From contig NZ_LKAJ02000001.1 of NCBI RefSeq assembly GCF_001431295.2, forward strand, positions 2,046,001-2,110,000: DNA of 64,000 bases. The letters are read 5' to 3'. Of this stretch, positions 56,407 to 64,000 are shown one piece after another. The notes under the pieces are model-generated. The model saw nothing but the letters and a program-made list of their open reading frames with translations. It ran no database searches and was not told the origin of the DNA. The position numbers and the translations under genes were made by a program. Each line of letters opens with the position of its first letter. Position 1 is the first letter of the stretch. This DNA is from Candidatus Berkiella aquae. GTDB lineage: Bacteria; Pseudomonadota; Gammaproteobacteria; Berkiellales; Berkiellaceae.

Positions 56407-56518
56407 ATACCCCAACTACTCAAAATTTTCACTTATTTATTATGACTGCGTTTTAGATAGAGAGTTCGCTTTTAAAATAGTGTAAATACGCCACTACCTA
56501 GCATATCGGCTGTTGAGA

Positions 56519-56938
56519 TCACCCTGTCTTACGCCTTTTCTGTATGTAATGGATGATTAATTGGATGAGCGCAATAAGCAAAAAAGTGATAAAACTTGCT
56601 ACGGCATAAAAAATAACAAGGGCTATCAATGCCATCCCAGCCATAGGATCGGGTGAGGTATGAACCGAGTATATGAGAAGTAAAGGTCCCCAAAGACCTA
56701 ACAATAAGCTAAGCACTATGGTTGTTTTAGCGTTTCTGATAAAACTCGAAAGAAGATAAATGAAATCGCCCAAAATGATTAAGGGCAAAATATAAAATAC
56801 AACCTTATATAAAAGAGAGCGATAAGGGCTTGCATCTGGAAGTGATGGTTTTCCTGCACTTAAAAAGAACCACACAAAATAGCAAGCTAATAATATTGTA
56901 GAAAAGACAATAAAACGTTTTAAAGTAGCTTTTCTCAT
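56519..56938 (-). CDS. Small integral membrane protein
   Basis: A 139-residue protein with four hydrophobic helices (FIVFSTILLACYFVWFFLSA, VVFYILPLIILGDFIYLLS, TTIVLSLLLGLWGPLLLIY, MALIALVIFYAVASFITFLL) and a basic end. No family recognised. The start is the ATG at 56938; the codon two upstream is TTG. Probably its own transcript. Confidence 0.6.
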   Translation of the reverse strand: MRKATLKRFIVFSTILLACYFVWFFLSAGKPSLPDASPYRSLLYKVVFYILPLIILGDFIYLLSSFIRNAKTTIVLSLLLGLWGPLLLIYSVHTSPDPMAGMALIALVIFYAVASFITFLLIALIQLIIHYIQKRRKTG

Positions 56939-57148
56939 ATGCAATTCCGTAGAACGCGCATTACTGAATCAATCTTAGTTCAAAGAAGTCTTTAAGTACC
57001 TGAGAGAGCTGCTGATATATATACGCGATGCCTAACAAATCAAAACTACATGTATAAGCACTGATTGAATATTTTAATATTGCCAAAAAAGTAAGTTGGC
57101 TATATAATACCGAAACTCAACAATCCCTGTGCACTAGGAATATTTCCG

Positions 57149-57826
57149 ATGACTGCCTATTTCGCTTACGGTTCGAATCTTGATGCTGCTCAAATGCAAG
57201 AACGCGTTGGATGTAGCACTCAAGCAACACCAGCTCAATTAGTCGGTTATAAACTTGTATTTGATAAATTCTCTCTGAATAGAAAGTGTGGTGTTGCTAA
57301 TTTACGCTACACTGGCTTTGAAACCGATATCGTAGAAGGCGCTGTTTATCAGTTAAATGCTGAACAGCTTACCATGTTAGATCGATTTGAAGGATATAAC
57401 CCATCTAAACCGAGCCGTTTTGGTTATCAAAGACAAAATGTCACATTAAGGGATGGCAGTATTGCAGAAAGTTATATCGTTCCACACACATATTTATCCT
57501 TACCTTTATCGCCTTCTGTTCCCTATCTGCAACACCTATTAAAAGGAATAAATGCCTTTACCCCAGACTATTATGGCGCTCTCTTTAGGTTGAAAGTCAA
57601 AGAAGGAGGTCAATTAAGAGATCATCTGCCTCAAGAATATCTTGAGCACTGTATTGAATGCGGAAAGCAAATTGGGATCCTGTATGCCTTAGAAAAGAAG
57701 GCCTCTTTAACGACCGAAATGATAAACCTGATTCATTCTGAAAATTATCAAAAGGATAACCCACGAGCCGTTGCAGCATTACAGCCCTATCTCGAAGCTA
57801 AACCGCAAGCCGTGGCATCATTTTAA
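57149..57826 (+). CDS. Gamma-glutamylcyclotransferase-like protein
   Basis: A 225-residue protein of the GGCT/AIG2-like fold. Substrate loop YFAYGSNLD at residues 4-12, NLRYTGFETDIVEGAVYQL with the likely catalytic Glu, and FEGYN in the middle. Such enzymes cyclise gamma-glutamyl peptides to 5-oxoproline, touching glutathione metabolism. The C-terminal 90 residues (DHLPQEYLEHCIECGK onward) are an extra module that I cannot name. Activity on glutathione itself is not shown. Confidence 0.8.
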   Translation: MTAYFAYGSNLDAAQMQERVGCSTQATPAQLVGYKLVFDKFSLNRKCGVANLRYTGFETDIVEGAVYQLNAEQLTMLDRFEGYNPSKPSRFGYQRQNVTLRDGSIAESYIVPHTYLSLPLSPSVPYLQHLLKGINAFTPDYYGALFRLKVKEGGQLRDHLPQEYLEHCIECGKQIGILYALEKKASLTTEMINLIHSENYQKDNPRAVAALQPYLEAKPQAVASF

Positions 57827-57849
57827 TAAATGAATCAGTAATTTAAAGT

Positions 57850-58239
57850 TTAATTACTTTCTTGATTTGATTTACTAATTGCCACAAAGTGTTTTTCTAA
57901 TTCTTTTATTTGTTCATCAGAAAGCTCATCAAGATCGATGAGTGAATTATGCGCTAATTTATGAACTCTAATTAATTCATCTAATTTTAATTGAAGTGCT
58001 TTGGTATCACGATTTTGTGTATTCTGAATAATAAAAACGATCAAAAAAGTGATAATCGTTGTTGTGGTATTAATAATAAGTTGCCAGGTATCTGAAAATC
58101 CAAAAAATGGGCCCGACACAATCCAAGCTAATACTAAAAGCAGCATTGCGACAAATACCCATGCATTCCCTACAAAATCAGAAACTTTTTGGGCAAACCG
58201 ATGAAAAAAATTAGGTTTATTGTCAGCTTTATCTTTCAT
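57850..58239 (-). CDS. Low-affinity iron permease family protein
   Basis: A 129-residue membrane protein of the low-affinity iron permease (PF04120) family. The N-terminal FAQKVSDFVGNAWVFVAMLLLV helix, GPFFGFSDTWQLIINTTTTIITFLIVFIIQNTQNRD and a polar C-terminal helix with DLDELSDEQIKELEKH are typical. Despite the name, iron transport by bacterial members is not well shown. Start at the ATG 58239; a GTG three codons upstream is possible. Confidence 0.85.
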   Translation of the reverse strand: MKDKADNKPNFFHRFAQKVSDFVGNAWVFVAMLLLVLAWIVSGPFFGFSDTWQLIINTTTTIITFLIVFIIQNTQNRDTKALQLKLDELIRVHKLAHNSLIDLDELSDEQIKELEKHFVAISKSNQESN

Positions 58240-58622
58240 TTTATACACTTATTCAATTAGATTGATAAATGCTCGCTTATTTCATAACTATAGACCATTA
58301 GCTATTAAGTAATGGCAGTTAAGCTCAACTTTTAGAAAAAATGTGTGTATCAACAAATATTATCAATTTATCAAGCTTTACCTTAATCAATGCAACATGG
58401 ATTTTTTTAATCGTTTTAAGGCATCTATCATGCATATACGAACCGATTGTCAAGGACTTCTTGCTGATGCAATATAGTTTACTTTATTATTCAGAGGCAT
58501 ATTGCAATTTAAATTTAAAAATTCAGTATTTTTCTTATATCGAGTTCATCATTTATTTTTATAAAATAACATTTTAAGCACAGCGGTATGCAATGAATCT
58601 TTTTTGAGATACAGGATATAAT
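58240..58622. other. Divergent intergenic region without a supported gene
   Basis: 383 very AT-rich bases. A 78-codon plus-strand frame (58341-58577) has poor composition for a protein (Tyr/Ile/Phe from AT bias), no ribosome site and no domain, so it is not called. No clear hairpin or promoter stands out. Confidence 0.35.
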
Positions 58623-59378
58623 ATGGATGTAATATTAGTTTATTTATTTGCAACAGTAGACCTTCTCCTTGTTGAATATCCATTCATCACAATCTGTTTA
58701 GTTGCATTAGTCAGTACCGCTATTGCAAGCAAAATTTTCAATAATAAGCCTGCGAATAAGCAGCTTTTGCAGCAACTCGAAAATACATTAAAGTGTTTTG
58801 AAACTTATGGTTGCTCAGATGCTCCCCGCTTCCCACTTTGTATAGCACAAGATAAGCGAAATGAGATTCTAACACGCTATGCAAATATACCTGCACACAA
58901 ATTGAGATATGAAGCCGAAGCAAATAAAAGTGCAGCCATTGCACCCGGTAAACATTATAATGATTTCTTAATCAAAAAATTAGCACTGCTTATTGATAAA
59001 GCAAATTCCGGCTGTTGTACAACACTTGCTATTTGTGCTGTGCATAAGCTTCTTAAGTTGATAGATGAAGATTTGCCTGGTCATCGGATTGAGATGGTGA
59101 CTAGCTCTCATGGCATGGGATCACATTGTTTTATTATTTTTAATAGAGCCGGCATAGAGAATCTAGATCTCATTGGAGATGAGCCAAACATATCTGCTTG
59201 GGGAACCAATTTTCTTATTATTGATCCTTGGGCTCAATCACTTGGTCATGGCAGTGGTGTTTATACCCATGAAAATTATCCCTTTCAATATTATTTGACT
59301 AATTTGACCCAAACTTATGACAGTTGGGTTGATCATCAAATCCCCACAACCTCTCTAAGTCGATCATCGATAGTTTGA
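58623..59378 (+). CDS. Papain-like Cys/His/Asp orphan with N-terminal membrane helices
   Basis: A 251-residue protein. Residues 1-40 are hydrophobic (VYLFATVDLLLVEYPFITICLVALVST). The remainder shows a Cys-His-Asp order like papain-fold or transglutaminase-like enzymes: C131-C132 in SGCCTTLAICAVHKLL, His168 in GMGSHCFIIFNR, Asp201 in FLIIDPWAQSLG. The DPW motif after a beta-strand and His before FIIFN fit several secreted bacterial cysteine-protease and deamidase-type effectors. Family assignment and activity are inference. AGGATATAAT precedes the ATG. It is followed 62 bases later by a short phosphatase gene. Confidence 0.55.
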   Translation: MDVILVYLFATVDLLLVEYPFITICLVALVSTAIASKIFNNKPANKQLLQQLENTLKCFETYGCSDAPRFPLCIAQDKRNEILTRYANIPAHKLRYEAEANKSAAIAPGKHYNDFLIKKLALLIDKANSGCCTTLAICAVHKLLKLIDEDLPGHRIEMVTSSHGMGSHCFIIFNRAGIENLDLIGDEPNISAWGTNFLIIDPWAQSLGHGSGVYTHENYPFQYYLTNLTQTYDSWVDHQIPTTSLSRSSIV

Positions 59379-59440
59379 ATATTATCTAGGAATCGAATAT
59401 AAAATTTACTTTATATCTATAAACTTACATAATATTAGCC

Positions 59441-59764
59441 ATGAAGAAAATTTTATTTATCTGTAGCCATAACAAATTACGCAGCCCCACAGCAGAAGCC
59501 CTATTTTCTGATTATCCCAACTTGGAAGTTCGTTCGGCAGGCCTCAAAAATGATGCTGATATTTCTTTAGGGCAAGAAGATGTCATGTGGGCTGACACTA
59601 TTTTTGTAATGGAAAAAGCCCATCTAACGAAATTAAAAACAAAATTCAGAAGCCTACTGAAAAATCAAAAGGTGATTTGTTTAGATATACCTGATAAATA
59701 TGCTTATATGGATGAAGCGTTAATAAAAATATTAAAGAATAAAGTACCGCCCTACCTTAAATAG
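59441..59764 (+). CDS. Low-molecular-weight phosphotyrosine phosphatase-like protein
   Basis: A 107-residue protein: P-loop C8-S-H-N-K-L-R14-S (FICSHNKLRSPTAEALF), VRSAGLKNDA and a DIPDKYAYMDEALI segment, where an Asp may be the general acid. It is shorter than LMW-PTPs (about 150) and matches a compact subgroup with DIPDxYxxMD. It probably dephosphorylates phosphotyrosine or a small phosphate ester. No kinase of BY type is nearby. Confidence 0.8.
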   Translation: MKKILFICSHNKLRSPTAEALFSDYPNLEVRSAGLKNDADISLGQEDVMWADTIFVMEKAHLTKLKTKFRSLLKNQKVICLDIPDKYAYMDEALIKILKNKVPPYLK

Positions 59765-59889
59765 CTCGATGCTTTTGAATGACTTTGATTATCCCGCTGC
59801 TTATGTACCCACACCTAAAAAGTGATTGATTTTAGGTCAGTTAGCTTGATAATATTGAGAGGTCAAACAAACAATTTCGGGGGAAATAA

Positions 59890-60519
59890 ATGTTTAACTT
59901 CTTAACTTTTCTTGGATTAGGTGGTAATGCAGCAAATTTAGCGGGTGATGCACTCAATGTCGTCAAAAATGCTAATGATGCAACCAATTCTAAATTAGAT
60001 AAAAAGAAGCGAGTTAAGGCTCGTCAAAACTTCATCGAAAACATGGTGAATGTAGGGGCACCTCTTGCAGCTGGTGCTGTCACTGGCGCGGTCGCCTCCC
60101 CTGCAGGGGCAATTCCTGCCGCTCAAATGACCCAATCGCTGGTTAAGTCTACTGGAATAGGTAAACTTTTAGGTAAAATATTCCATCCTGTTCTTGCACC
60201 TTTTGCCAATTTGCTTGGATTTTTTAAGCGAAAAATCAAAGACACCATTGGATTAGATATTGGCAAATGGCTTAATTTTGGCGTTAAGGTTGCACAACCT
60301 GTCATAGGTGCAGGGAAAGTTCTGAATGGTGGTGGCAATAACGCTTTATCTCATTTAGGCAACAATCCTTTAACAGACATTTCTAGTGTCTTTGCAAGCC
60401 GGACTATAACACATAGCGCGAAGCGCACCATTCCTCCCCTTGGTAGCGCACGTATCAAGATTGATACAAAACCAAAGCCAAGCTATCAAGCAACCAATAA
60501 AGTAAAATATAGGTTTTAA
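59890..60519 (+). CDS. Small paralogue of the giant repeat protein module
   Basis: A 209-residue Ala/Gly/Lys-rich protein without recognised domain. Its first half follows the pattern of the giant protein's N-terminal module. NLAGDALNVVKNANDATNSK and NVGAPLAAGAVTGAVASPAG here compare with KIAGDANDALDEKK and FGGAAIGAVGTRSPEGAAVG there. Basic overall, with a short hydrophobic Ala/Gly stretch and a Lys/Pro/Ser tail. GGGGGAAATAA precedes the ATG. Function unknown; the resemblance suggests a shared domain about 80 residues long. Confidence 0.6.
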   Translation: MFNFLTFLGLGGNAANLAGDALNVVKNANDATNSKLDKKKRVKARQNFIENMVNVGAPLAAGAVTGAVASPAGAIPAAQMTQSLVKSTGIGKLLGKIFHPVLAPFANLLGFFKRKIKDTIGLDIGKWLNFGVKVAQPVIGAGKVLNGGGNNALSHLGNNPLTDISSVFASRTITHSAKRTIPPLGSARIKIDTKPKPSYQATNKVKYRF

Positions 60520-60547
60520 CGGTAGCATAAAAGACACTTAAAAAGTG

Positions 60548-60575
60548 AAGGGTCAAGCAATAAAACTTGACCCTT
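60548..60575. terminator. Bidirectional terminator hairpin
   Basis: A perfect 10-bp stem AAGGGTCAAG / CTTGACCCTT with an 8-base loop lies between the plus-strand paralogue gene and the minus-strand peptide gene. The minus-strand side is followed by CACTTTTTAAG. Confidence 0.65.
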
Positions 60576-60589
60576 TCATCTTCTAATAA

Positions 60590-60763
60590 TTAATCTTTAT
60601 GAATTTTGTCTGTGAGTTTGTCTAATTGATCAGCAAGATTATCACGGCCCTCATCAATAACCTCTTGGGTTTTATCTAAACCATCGGTTACTTTATTGCC
60701 GATTTCTTCATTGCTAAGACCGCCAGCAATCATAAATAATTGGTCTAATTTTAATATCTTCAT
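60590..60763 (-). CDS. 57-residue peptide with a double-glycine leader
   Basis: A short frame with a strong ribosome site (AAGGAGATAAACCT before the ATG). Residues 1-15 are MKILKLDQLFMIAGG, the form of double-glycine leaders of class II bacteriocins, microcins and related secreted peptides cut by C39 peptidases. The 42-residue mature part (LSNEEIGNKVTDGLDKTQEV, then a helical Asp/Lys-rich end) is acidic, Cys-free and likely an amphipathic helix. No C39 transporter or immunity gene is seen nearby. It could be a secreted signalling or antimicrobial peptide, or a small protein with a chance GG. Confidence 0.6.
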   Translation of the reverse strand: MKILKLDQLFMIAGGLSNEEIGNKVTDGLDKTQEVIDEGRDNLADQLDKLTDKIHKD

Positions 60764-60876
60764 AGGTTTATCTCCTTGATTCTATTAATTTTTAGAGACC
60801 GTTTTTTAAAACAGTCCTCTCAATCCCACCACGTGAGATTATGCTGTCAACTCAACAAAGCTGCCTCCCCCTTAAT

Positions 60877-61215
60877 TTAGCTATTCTCTAATTCTACGTT
60901 CGGAAATTCTTTATGAAATTTCTCTTCGACTATATGTGTTTTTTTGTTGCCTTTTTCAATCATGGCATTCCCCTTTTTAATATCTGTTTTACCAGCTTGG
61001 ATCAGTTTTTCACCTTTTTTAATTTTGCTTTCACCATCGTGTACGCGTTTTTCGCCTTTACGAATTAGCTTATCACCATCGATCCATTGTGCACCTAGGA
61101 TTTCAGTTGTTTCACCTTGGGATAGCATCTGTTCTCCAAGAGAAGGGGCATGTGAACAAGCAGACAATCCAAAAATAGCGCCTAAAAGCAGTGTTCGAAT
61201 CGTTAATTTTCTCAT
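60877..61215 (-). CDS. Small lipoprotein with KGE heptad-like repeats
   Basis: A 112-residue exported lipoprotein: signal peptide with lipobox LSAC (Cys20). The mature part has repeats such as DKLIRKGEKRVHDGESKIKK and KLIQAGKTDIKKGNAMIEKG, roughly a Gly-x3-Ile-x-Lys-Gly-Glu unit of 7 residues. It is probably a helical outer- or inner-membrane-anchored rod. No family is recognised. GGGGATGACATT precedes the ATG. Confidence 0.75.
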   Translation of the reverse strand: MRKLTIRTLLLGAIFGLSACSHAPSLGEQMLSQGETTEILGAQWIDGDKLIRKGEKRVHDGESKIKKGEKLIQAGKTDIKKGNAMIEKGNKKTHIVEEKFHKEFPNVELENS

Positions 61216-61515
61216 AATGTCATCCCCTATTAGATAGTTTCTATTTGTAAGTACTTTTTTGTTTTATCAAATTTCTGATTCAGTGTCACACATTTTCCCT
61301 ATTTAGATAAGTTGGAATTCAAGTTAGCTGCGATATGCAGAGATGAAATCATACATTTACTCTTATCTACTCTAGGTCAGACCTCACCAGAGTCTATTTG
61401 CAAGAGTTTGTTCAGTTAATCTCACTTTAAATATGTTGCTACATCTTGCAAAAATGGTTACGGTCTGGTACTTATGACCCACTTTTTCATTATTTTCTAT
61501 TACATAAGAAACATC
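61216..61515. other. Divergent intergenic region
   Basis: About 300 bases between the lipoprotein gene and the small exported protein gene. I see no supported frame and no strong hairpin. Confidence 0.3.
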
Positions 61516-61848
61516 ATGTGTCGTTTTGCTTATTTAGTCTTTTTAATTATTACGACAACTTCAATGCCGGTTATGTCTCATGACAAAACGAGTGAATTAT
61601 TCATCTATGAACGCTATCCATACACTGCAACACCAATTCCGTTTAAAAATGACATTCAAAAACTTCAAGAAGATATACTATCAGTTAAACAGAATGGAAC
61701 TCCAAATAGCCACTTTGCGGTGCCCTCCACTAAAATAAGGCTCTTCCCAGAAAAAGTGCCAAATTTAGTAAATCAAAAATATATACCTATTCCTAAACAG
61801 GAACTAGTGACTATTGAAAATGCACTCGAGCGAAATTTGCAACTGTAG
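61516..61848 (+). CDS. Small exported hypothetical protein
   Basis: A 110-residue protein with a signal peptide (MCRFAYLVFLIITTTSMPVMSH) and a short mature part with no recognised domain (Pro/Lys/Asn-rich, IPFKNDIQKLQEDI). The ATG at 61516 is used because the signal sequence starts there; an in-frame ATG 14 codons upstream only adds hydrophobic residues. It lies just before a MITE-like element. Confidence 0.5.
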   Translation: MCRFAYLVFLIITTTSMPVMSHDKTSELFIYERYPYTATPIPFKNDIQKLQEDILSVKQNGTPNSHFAVPSTKIRLFPEKVPNLVNQKYIPIPKQELVTIENALERNLQL

Positions 61849-61915
61849 AATATAAGGGGTCAGATACAAGATATACCGACTGAGGTATCCCCACAAATAT
61901 TACTAGATAGTATCA

Positions 61916-62102
61916 TCATTGCGAGCAGAAGCCGCTGCATAGGTTGAAAAAACAACAAAATTACACGACTGAAGCGAAGCAATCCATGTGAGTATATTTC
62001 TTACGGAACTCTGTAAGATAAATACTCAGATGGATTGCCACGCAAAAGACGTTATGGCTTATCATTTTTTTACGTTTTCCCCGCGTCTTTTGCTCGCAAT
62101 GA
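61916..62102. mobile_element. MITE-like element with perfect terminal inverted repeats
   Basis: Starts TCATTGCGAGCA (61916-61927) and ends TGCTCGCAATGA (62091-62102), a perfect 12-bp inverted pair, 187 bp in total. The interior carries a second inverted pair, GCAATCCA (near 61980) and TGGATTGC (near 62032). It has no gene. The ATTGCGAGC...GCTCGCAAT design matches dispersed non-autonomous repeats in other Legionellales and Rickettsiales genomes. Confidence 0.7.
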
Positions 62103-62160
62103 CGAAAAAATTTCGTGGGTATACCGATGACCTTTCTTACTTAACGCAATCTAACTCCTT

Positions 62161-62832
62161 TTATTTTTGTACTCTTACTTTCGTACTTCCAGTATCTACA
62201 AAATTTTCATTCAACCATTTCGCATCATCCGTAAAAAGACGCACGCACCCGTGACTGGCATGAAATCCTGGTACGGTCGGCGAACCATGCATCGCATAAG
62301 GACCTTTAAAATGCATACAATATGGCATTGGCGCGCCACCTCTGGGTATTGGATATTTGCTTGAAACACAGCCATTCCCTTGTTTTCGATAAAAAGTAAA
62401 CGTTCCTGTGATAGTGGAAGATGATTTCCCTCCTGATATGGGCCCCCACTTCACTAATGTTCCATCTGAATCATAAGCCGCCCAAGCTAAATCACTTAAA
62501 TCAACCTTAATAAGCTCTTCACCGTTCGTTGCCGTATTTTGTGGAAAAGGCGAATATTTTAAAAATTCGACAGAATCAATGGATTTATCTTTGGGAACCG
62601 CAATGATTAATCCTGGACGAACCTGGATATTCATCCTATTGATCTTTTTTACAAAGCTGCGATTCTCTGGATCTGGGAACATTGATTCCCAAGTTTCCCC
62701 CTTTTTCACCTTATAACAATCATAAAGCTCTGAATTAGTACAAATAGTTTTGGCATATTCTGCATGTATTATAGGAGAGAATAAAGATAAGCTAATGACA
62801 GTTAACGTACCAAAGGTAAGAATTGCTTTCAT
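62161..62832 (-). CDS. L,D-transpeptidase (YkuD family) with LysM-like module
   Basis: A 223-residue exported enzyme. Signal peptide (ILTFGTLTVISLSLFSPIIHA), then a LysM-like segment at about 40-78 (CYKVKKGETWESMFPDPENR, RMNIQVRPGLIIAVPKD) and a YkuD domain (VDLSDLAWAAYDSDGTLVKWG, GGAPMPYCMHFKGPYAMHG). The catalytic Cys is in HASHGCVRLFTDDAKWL. The core is a close relative of the 160-residue enzyme at 47781-48263. AAGAGGGAAAT precedes the ATG. Likely periplasmic cross-linking of peptidoglycan. Confidence 0.88.
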   Translation of the reverse strand: MKAILTFGTLTVISLSLFSPIIHAEYAKTICTNSELYDCYKVKKGETWESMFPDPENRSFVKKINRMNIQVRPGLIIAVPKDKSIDSVEFLKYSPFPQNTATNGEELIKVDLSDLAWAAYDSDGTLVKWGPISGGKSSSTITGTFTFYRKQGNGCVSSKYPIPRGGAPMPYCMHFKGPYAMHGSPTVPGFHASHGCVRLFTDDAKWLNENFVDTGSTKVRVQK

Positions 62833-62988
62833 ATTTCCCTCTTTTTTCTTAATGGTGCAGGTATGACCATTCGATAAAAAAGAGAGTTCCCTTTCTGTTG
62901 AGAGTTTATCCCAAATACCTGTTCATTATTTCAGGTGGCGGATAACTGAATGACTTATATGATCATCTAAATACCCGCCGTCTATCCT

Positions 62989-63909
62989 TTAAACTTGATA
63001 AGTTATTATATTATCTACAGACACATCATTTTTAGCCGATGAAGATTTTTCTAATTTTTTCATCAATCTATATTTTTTCATTAGCGACTCATGCATTGTT
63101 TTTGGCACAGAATAAATTTCAATAAAAAATCTTCTAAATGATTCGTTATTTTCAAGGGCAGAAGCCGTAACAAAAAAATCATTTTCTGTTAGATTTTTAT
63201 TTTCTTTTAACAGCCAATAATGAACGAAGGTATCAAACGTAGCATCATATAATTTATCAAGTTCTTTTGAATACTTTTTAAGTTCAGGATGTAAATCTAT
63301 CATCATTGATATTTCTTCTGTTTTTCTATTTTGTGCCCATTTGTCATAAGCAACAACAGAATTTCCTTTTAATCCATCCATTAGCATGAGCATTTTTAAT
63401 ACGTTATCATCTTTGTATTTTTTTCCAAAATGATTATGCTTCAAGTATTTTGGCGGCCGGTGTGTTTTGCCGTTCGCATAATCTTTCAATAACTTAATAT
63501 TTTTGCCAAACCGTTGTTTTTCTTCTTTCCCTCTATTCTCACCAGAAAGAAACATTTTATAATAAGCATTGAAACATCTATTTATCGAGGAGTTTTCAAA
63601 ATGCTTGGTGATTGTTCTTAATTCTTCATCGCTGTAGTTTTCTATCAGCGCCTTCGCTACTTCTTTTCTAATATCATCAACGTATACCTCTTTCACTATA
63701 TCCATAAATTCAATAACAGATTTTTTTTCATCTTGGGAACTTGTCATTGATGATGCTGATTGTATGATAACTTCTATAGCAAGGTTATCTAGATTTACTT
63801 TTTCAACAAGCTGCTCAGCAATTGCTAATGAATCATATCTGCTTGCATATGCACTTAAAGTAAAAACCAGGAATATGAACATCGATAATAACTTAGTCAA
63901 TTTTTTCAT
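62989..63909 (-). CDS. Exported DUF2059-like protein
   Basis: A 306-residue exported protein. Signal peptide (MFIFLVFTLSAYA, cleavage near YA-SR). The mature part begins with a helical domain (ALIENYSDEELRTITKHFENSS at about 90-110) that resembles DUF2059, which contains FTEEELxxLxxFYxSP. The longer C-terminal part is helical and Lys-rich and unassigned. It is the last complete gene of the window, transcribed leftward. Upstream, bases 63910-64000 hold its promoter region. Confidence 0.6.
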   Translation of the reverse strand: MKKLTKLLSMFIFLVFTLSAYASRYDSLAIAEQLVEKVNLDNLAIEVIIQSASSMTSSQDEKKSVIEFMDIVKEVYVDDIRKEVAKALIENYSDEELRTITKHFENSSINRCFNAYYKMFLSGENRGKEEKQRFGKNIKLLKDYANGKTHRPPKYLKHNHFGKKYKDDNVLKMLMLMDGLKGNSVVAYDKWAQNRKTEEISMMIDLHPELKKYSKELDKLYDATFDTFVHYWLLKENKNLTENDFFVTASALENNESFRRFFIEIYSVPKTMHESLMKKYRLMKKLEKSSSAKNDVSVDNIITYQV

Positions 63910-64000
63910 TTTAACGACTCAATAAAAAATGAAATATTTTAATTACCATGCTCATCAAACGCAAAGAAATACTGATAAATACTGATAAATTCAGAATATT

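Noticed and set aside
57165..57185. Sequence resembling a tRNA T-arm (GGTTCGAATC)
   Set aside because: It codes for the YGSNL motif of the gamma-glutamylcyclotransferase-like protein, and no acceptor or anticodon stem is present.
58341..58577. 78-codon plus-strand frame
   Set aside because: AT-rich composition, no ribosome site or family; likely chance.

Overview
The window is AT-rich, densely coded DNA from a gammaproteobacterium. My best guess is a member of the Legionellales (Legionella, Coxiella or Berkiella-like). This is an inference from gene content and style: a bdhA-patatin pair like the Legionella bdhA-patD operon, DbpA, RlmA, PrmC and FumC of gammaproteobacterial type, and several orphan proteins that look like host-directed effectors (a kinase-like fold, a SidE-phosphodiesterase-like HD domain, a class 3 lipase-like protein, a Cys/His/Asp papain-like protein, and large coiled-coil membrane proteins with polar, Glu-rich C-termini). 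No secretion system, rRNA, tRNA, CRISPR array or intact insertion sequence was found.

Layout. 0-5 kb: a metallo-beta-lactamase-fold hydrolase plus a PAS/class III nucleotidyl cyclase operon on the minus strand, divergent from a ketone-body operon (3-hydroxybutyrate dehydrogenase, patatin, acetoacetate decarboxylase). 5-11 kb: dbpA, then rlmA with an SDR, a kinase-like protein and an Amidohydro_3 amidohydrolase. 11.5-17.5 kb: a CPA2-type antiporter, two convergent and overlapping glutamate-cysteine-ligase-like genes, a MarR regulator, a DUF1543 protein and a sorbosone-dehydrogenase-like lipoprotein. 17.6-24.4 kb: an avidin-like lipoprotein, a methyltransferase-LuxR fusion, two near-twin BON-domain proteins, a small Lys-rich DUF6496 protein, a frameshifted MFS transporter, the SidE-PDE-like protein and a YfcG-type glutathione transferase. 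24.5-35.4 kb: a compact aconitase, an MFS/EamA transporter pair, a VOC protein with a histone-like tail, a methyltransferase, an M48 protease, and an ABC transporter coupled to an LRR protein.

36-44.4 kb is a surface and repeat-protein region: a secreted FecR/DUF6600 protein ending in a 48-bp tandem repeat array, an M23 peptidase, and a 1679-residue low-complexity protein built from a recent 813-bp tandem duplication and about sixteen 111-bp repeats. 44.7-48.3 kb: the fumC-maeA operon with a strong terminator, and an L,D-transpeptidase. 48.5-64 kb is mostly orphan accessory genes (lipase-like, coiled-coil and papain-like proteins, and a short phosphatase) with prmC embedded. It also holds a 57-residue peptide with a double-glycine leader, a MITE-like element, a second L,D-transpeptidase and a DUF2059-like secreted protein.

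How the genes work together. The metabolic genes form a C4/acetyl-CoA theme: acetoacetate and 3-hydroxybutyrate turnover, aconitase, and fumarate to malate to pyruvate. Envelope functions recur (two L,D-transpeptidases, M23, lipoproteins, BON proteins). The accessory genes are mostly single-gene units separated by structured intergenic repeats. The strongest novelty candidates are the SidE-PDE-like membrane protein, the methyltransferase-LuxR fusion, the kinase-like orphan, the giant repeat protein with its small paralogue, the double-glycine peptide and the papain-like orphan. I saw no single multi-gene system that I would call proven and new.
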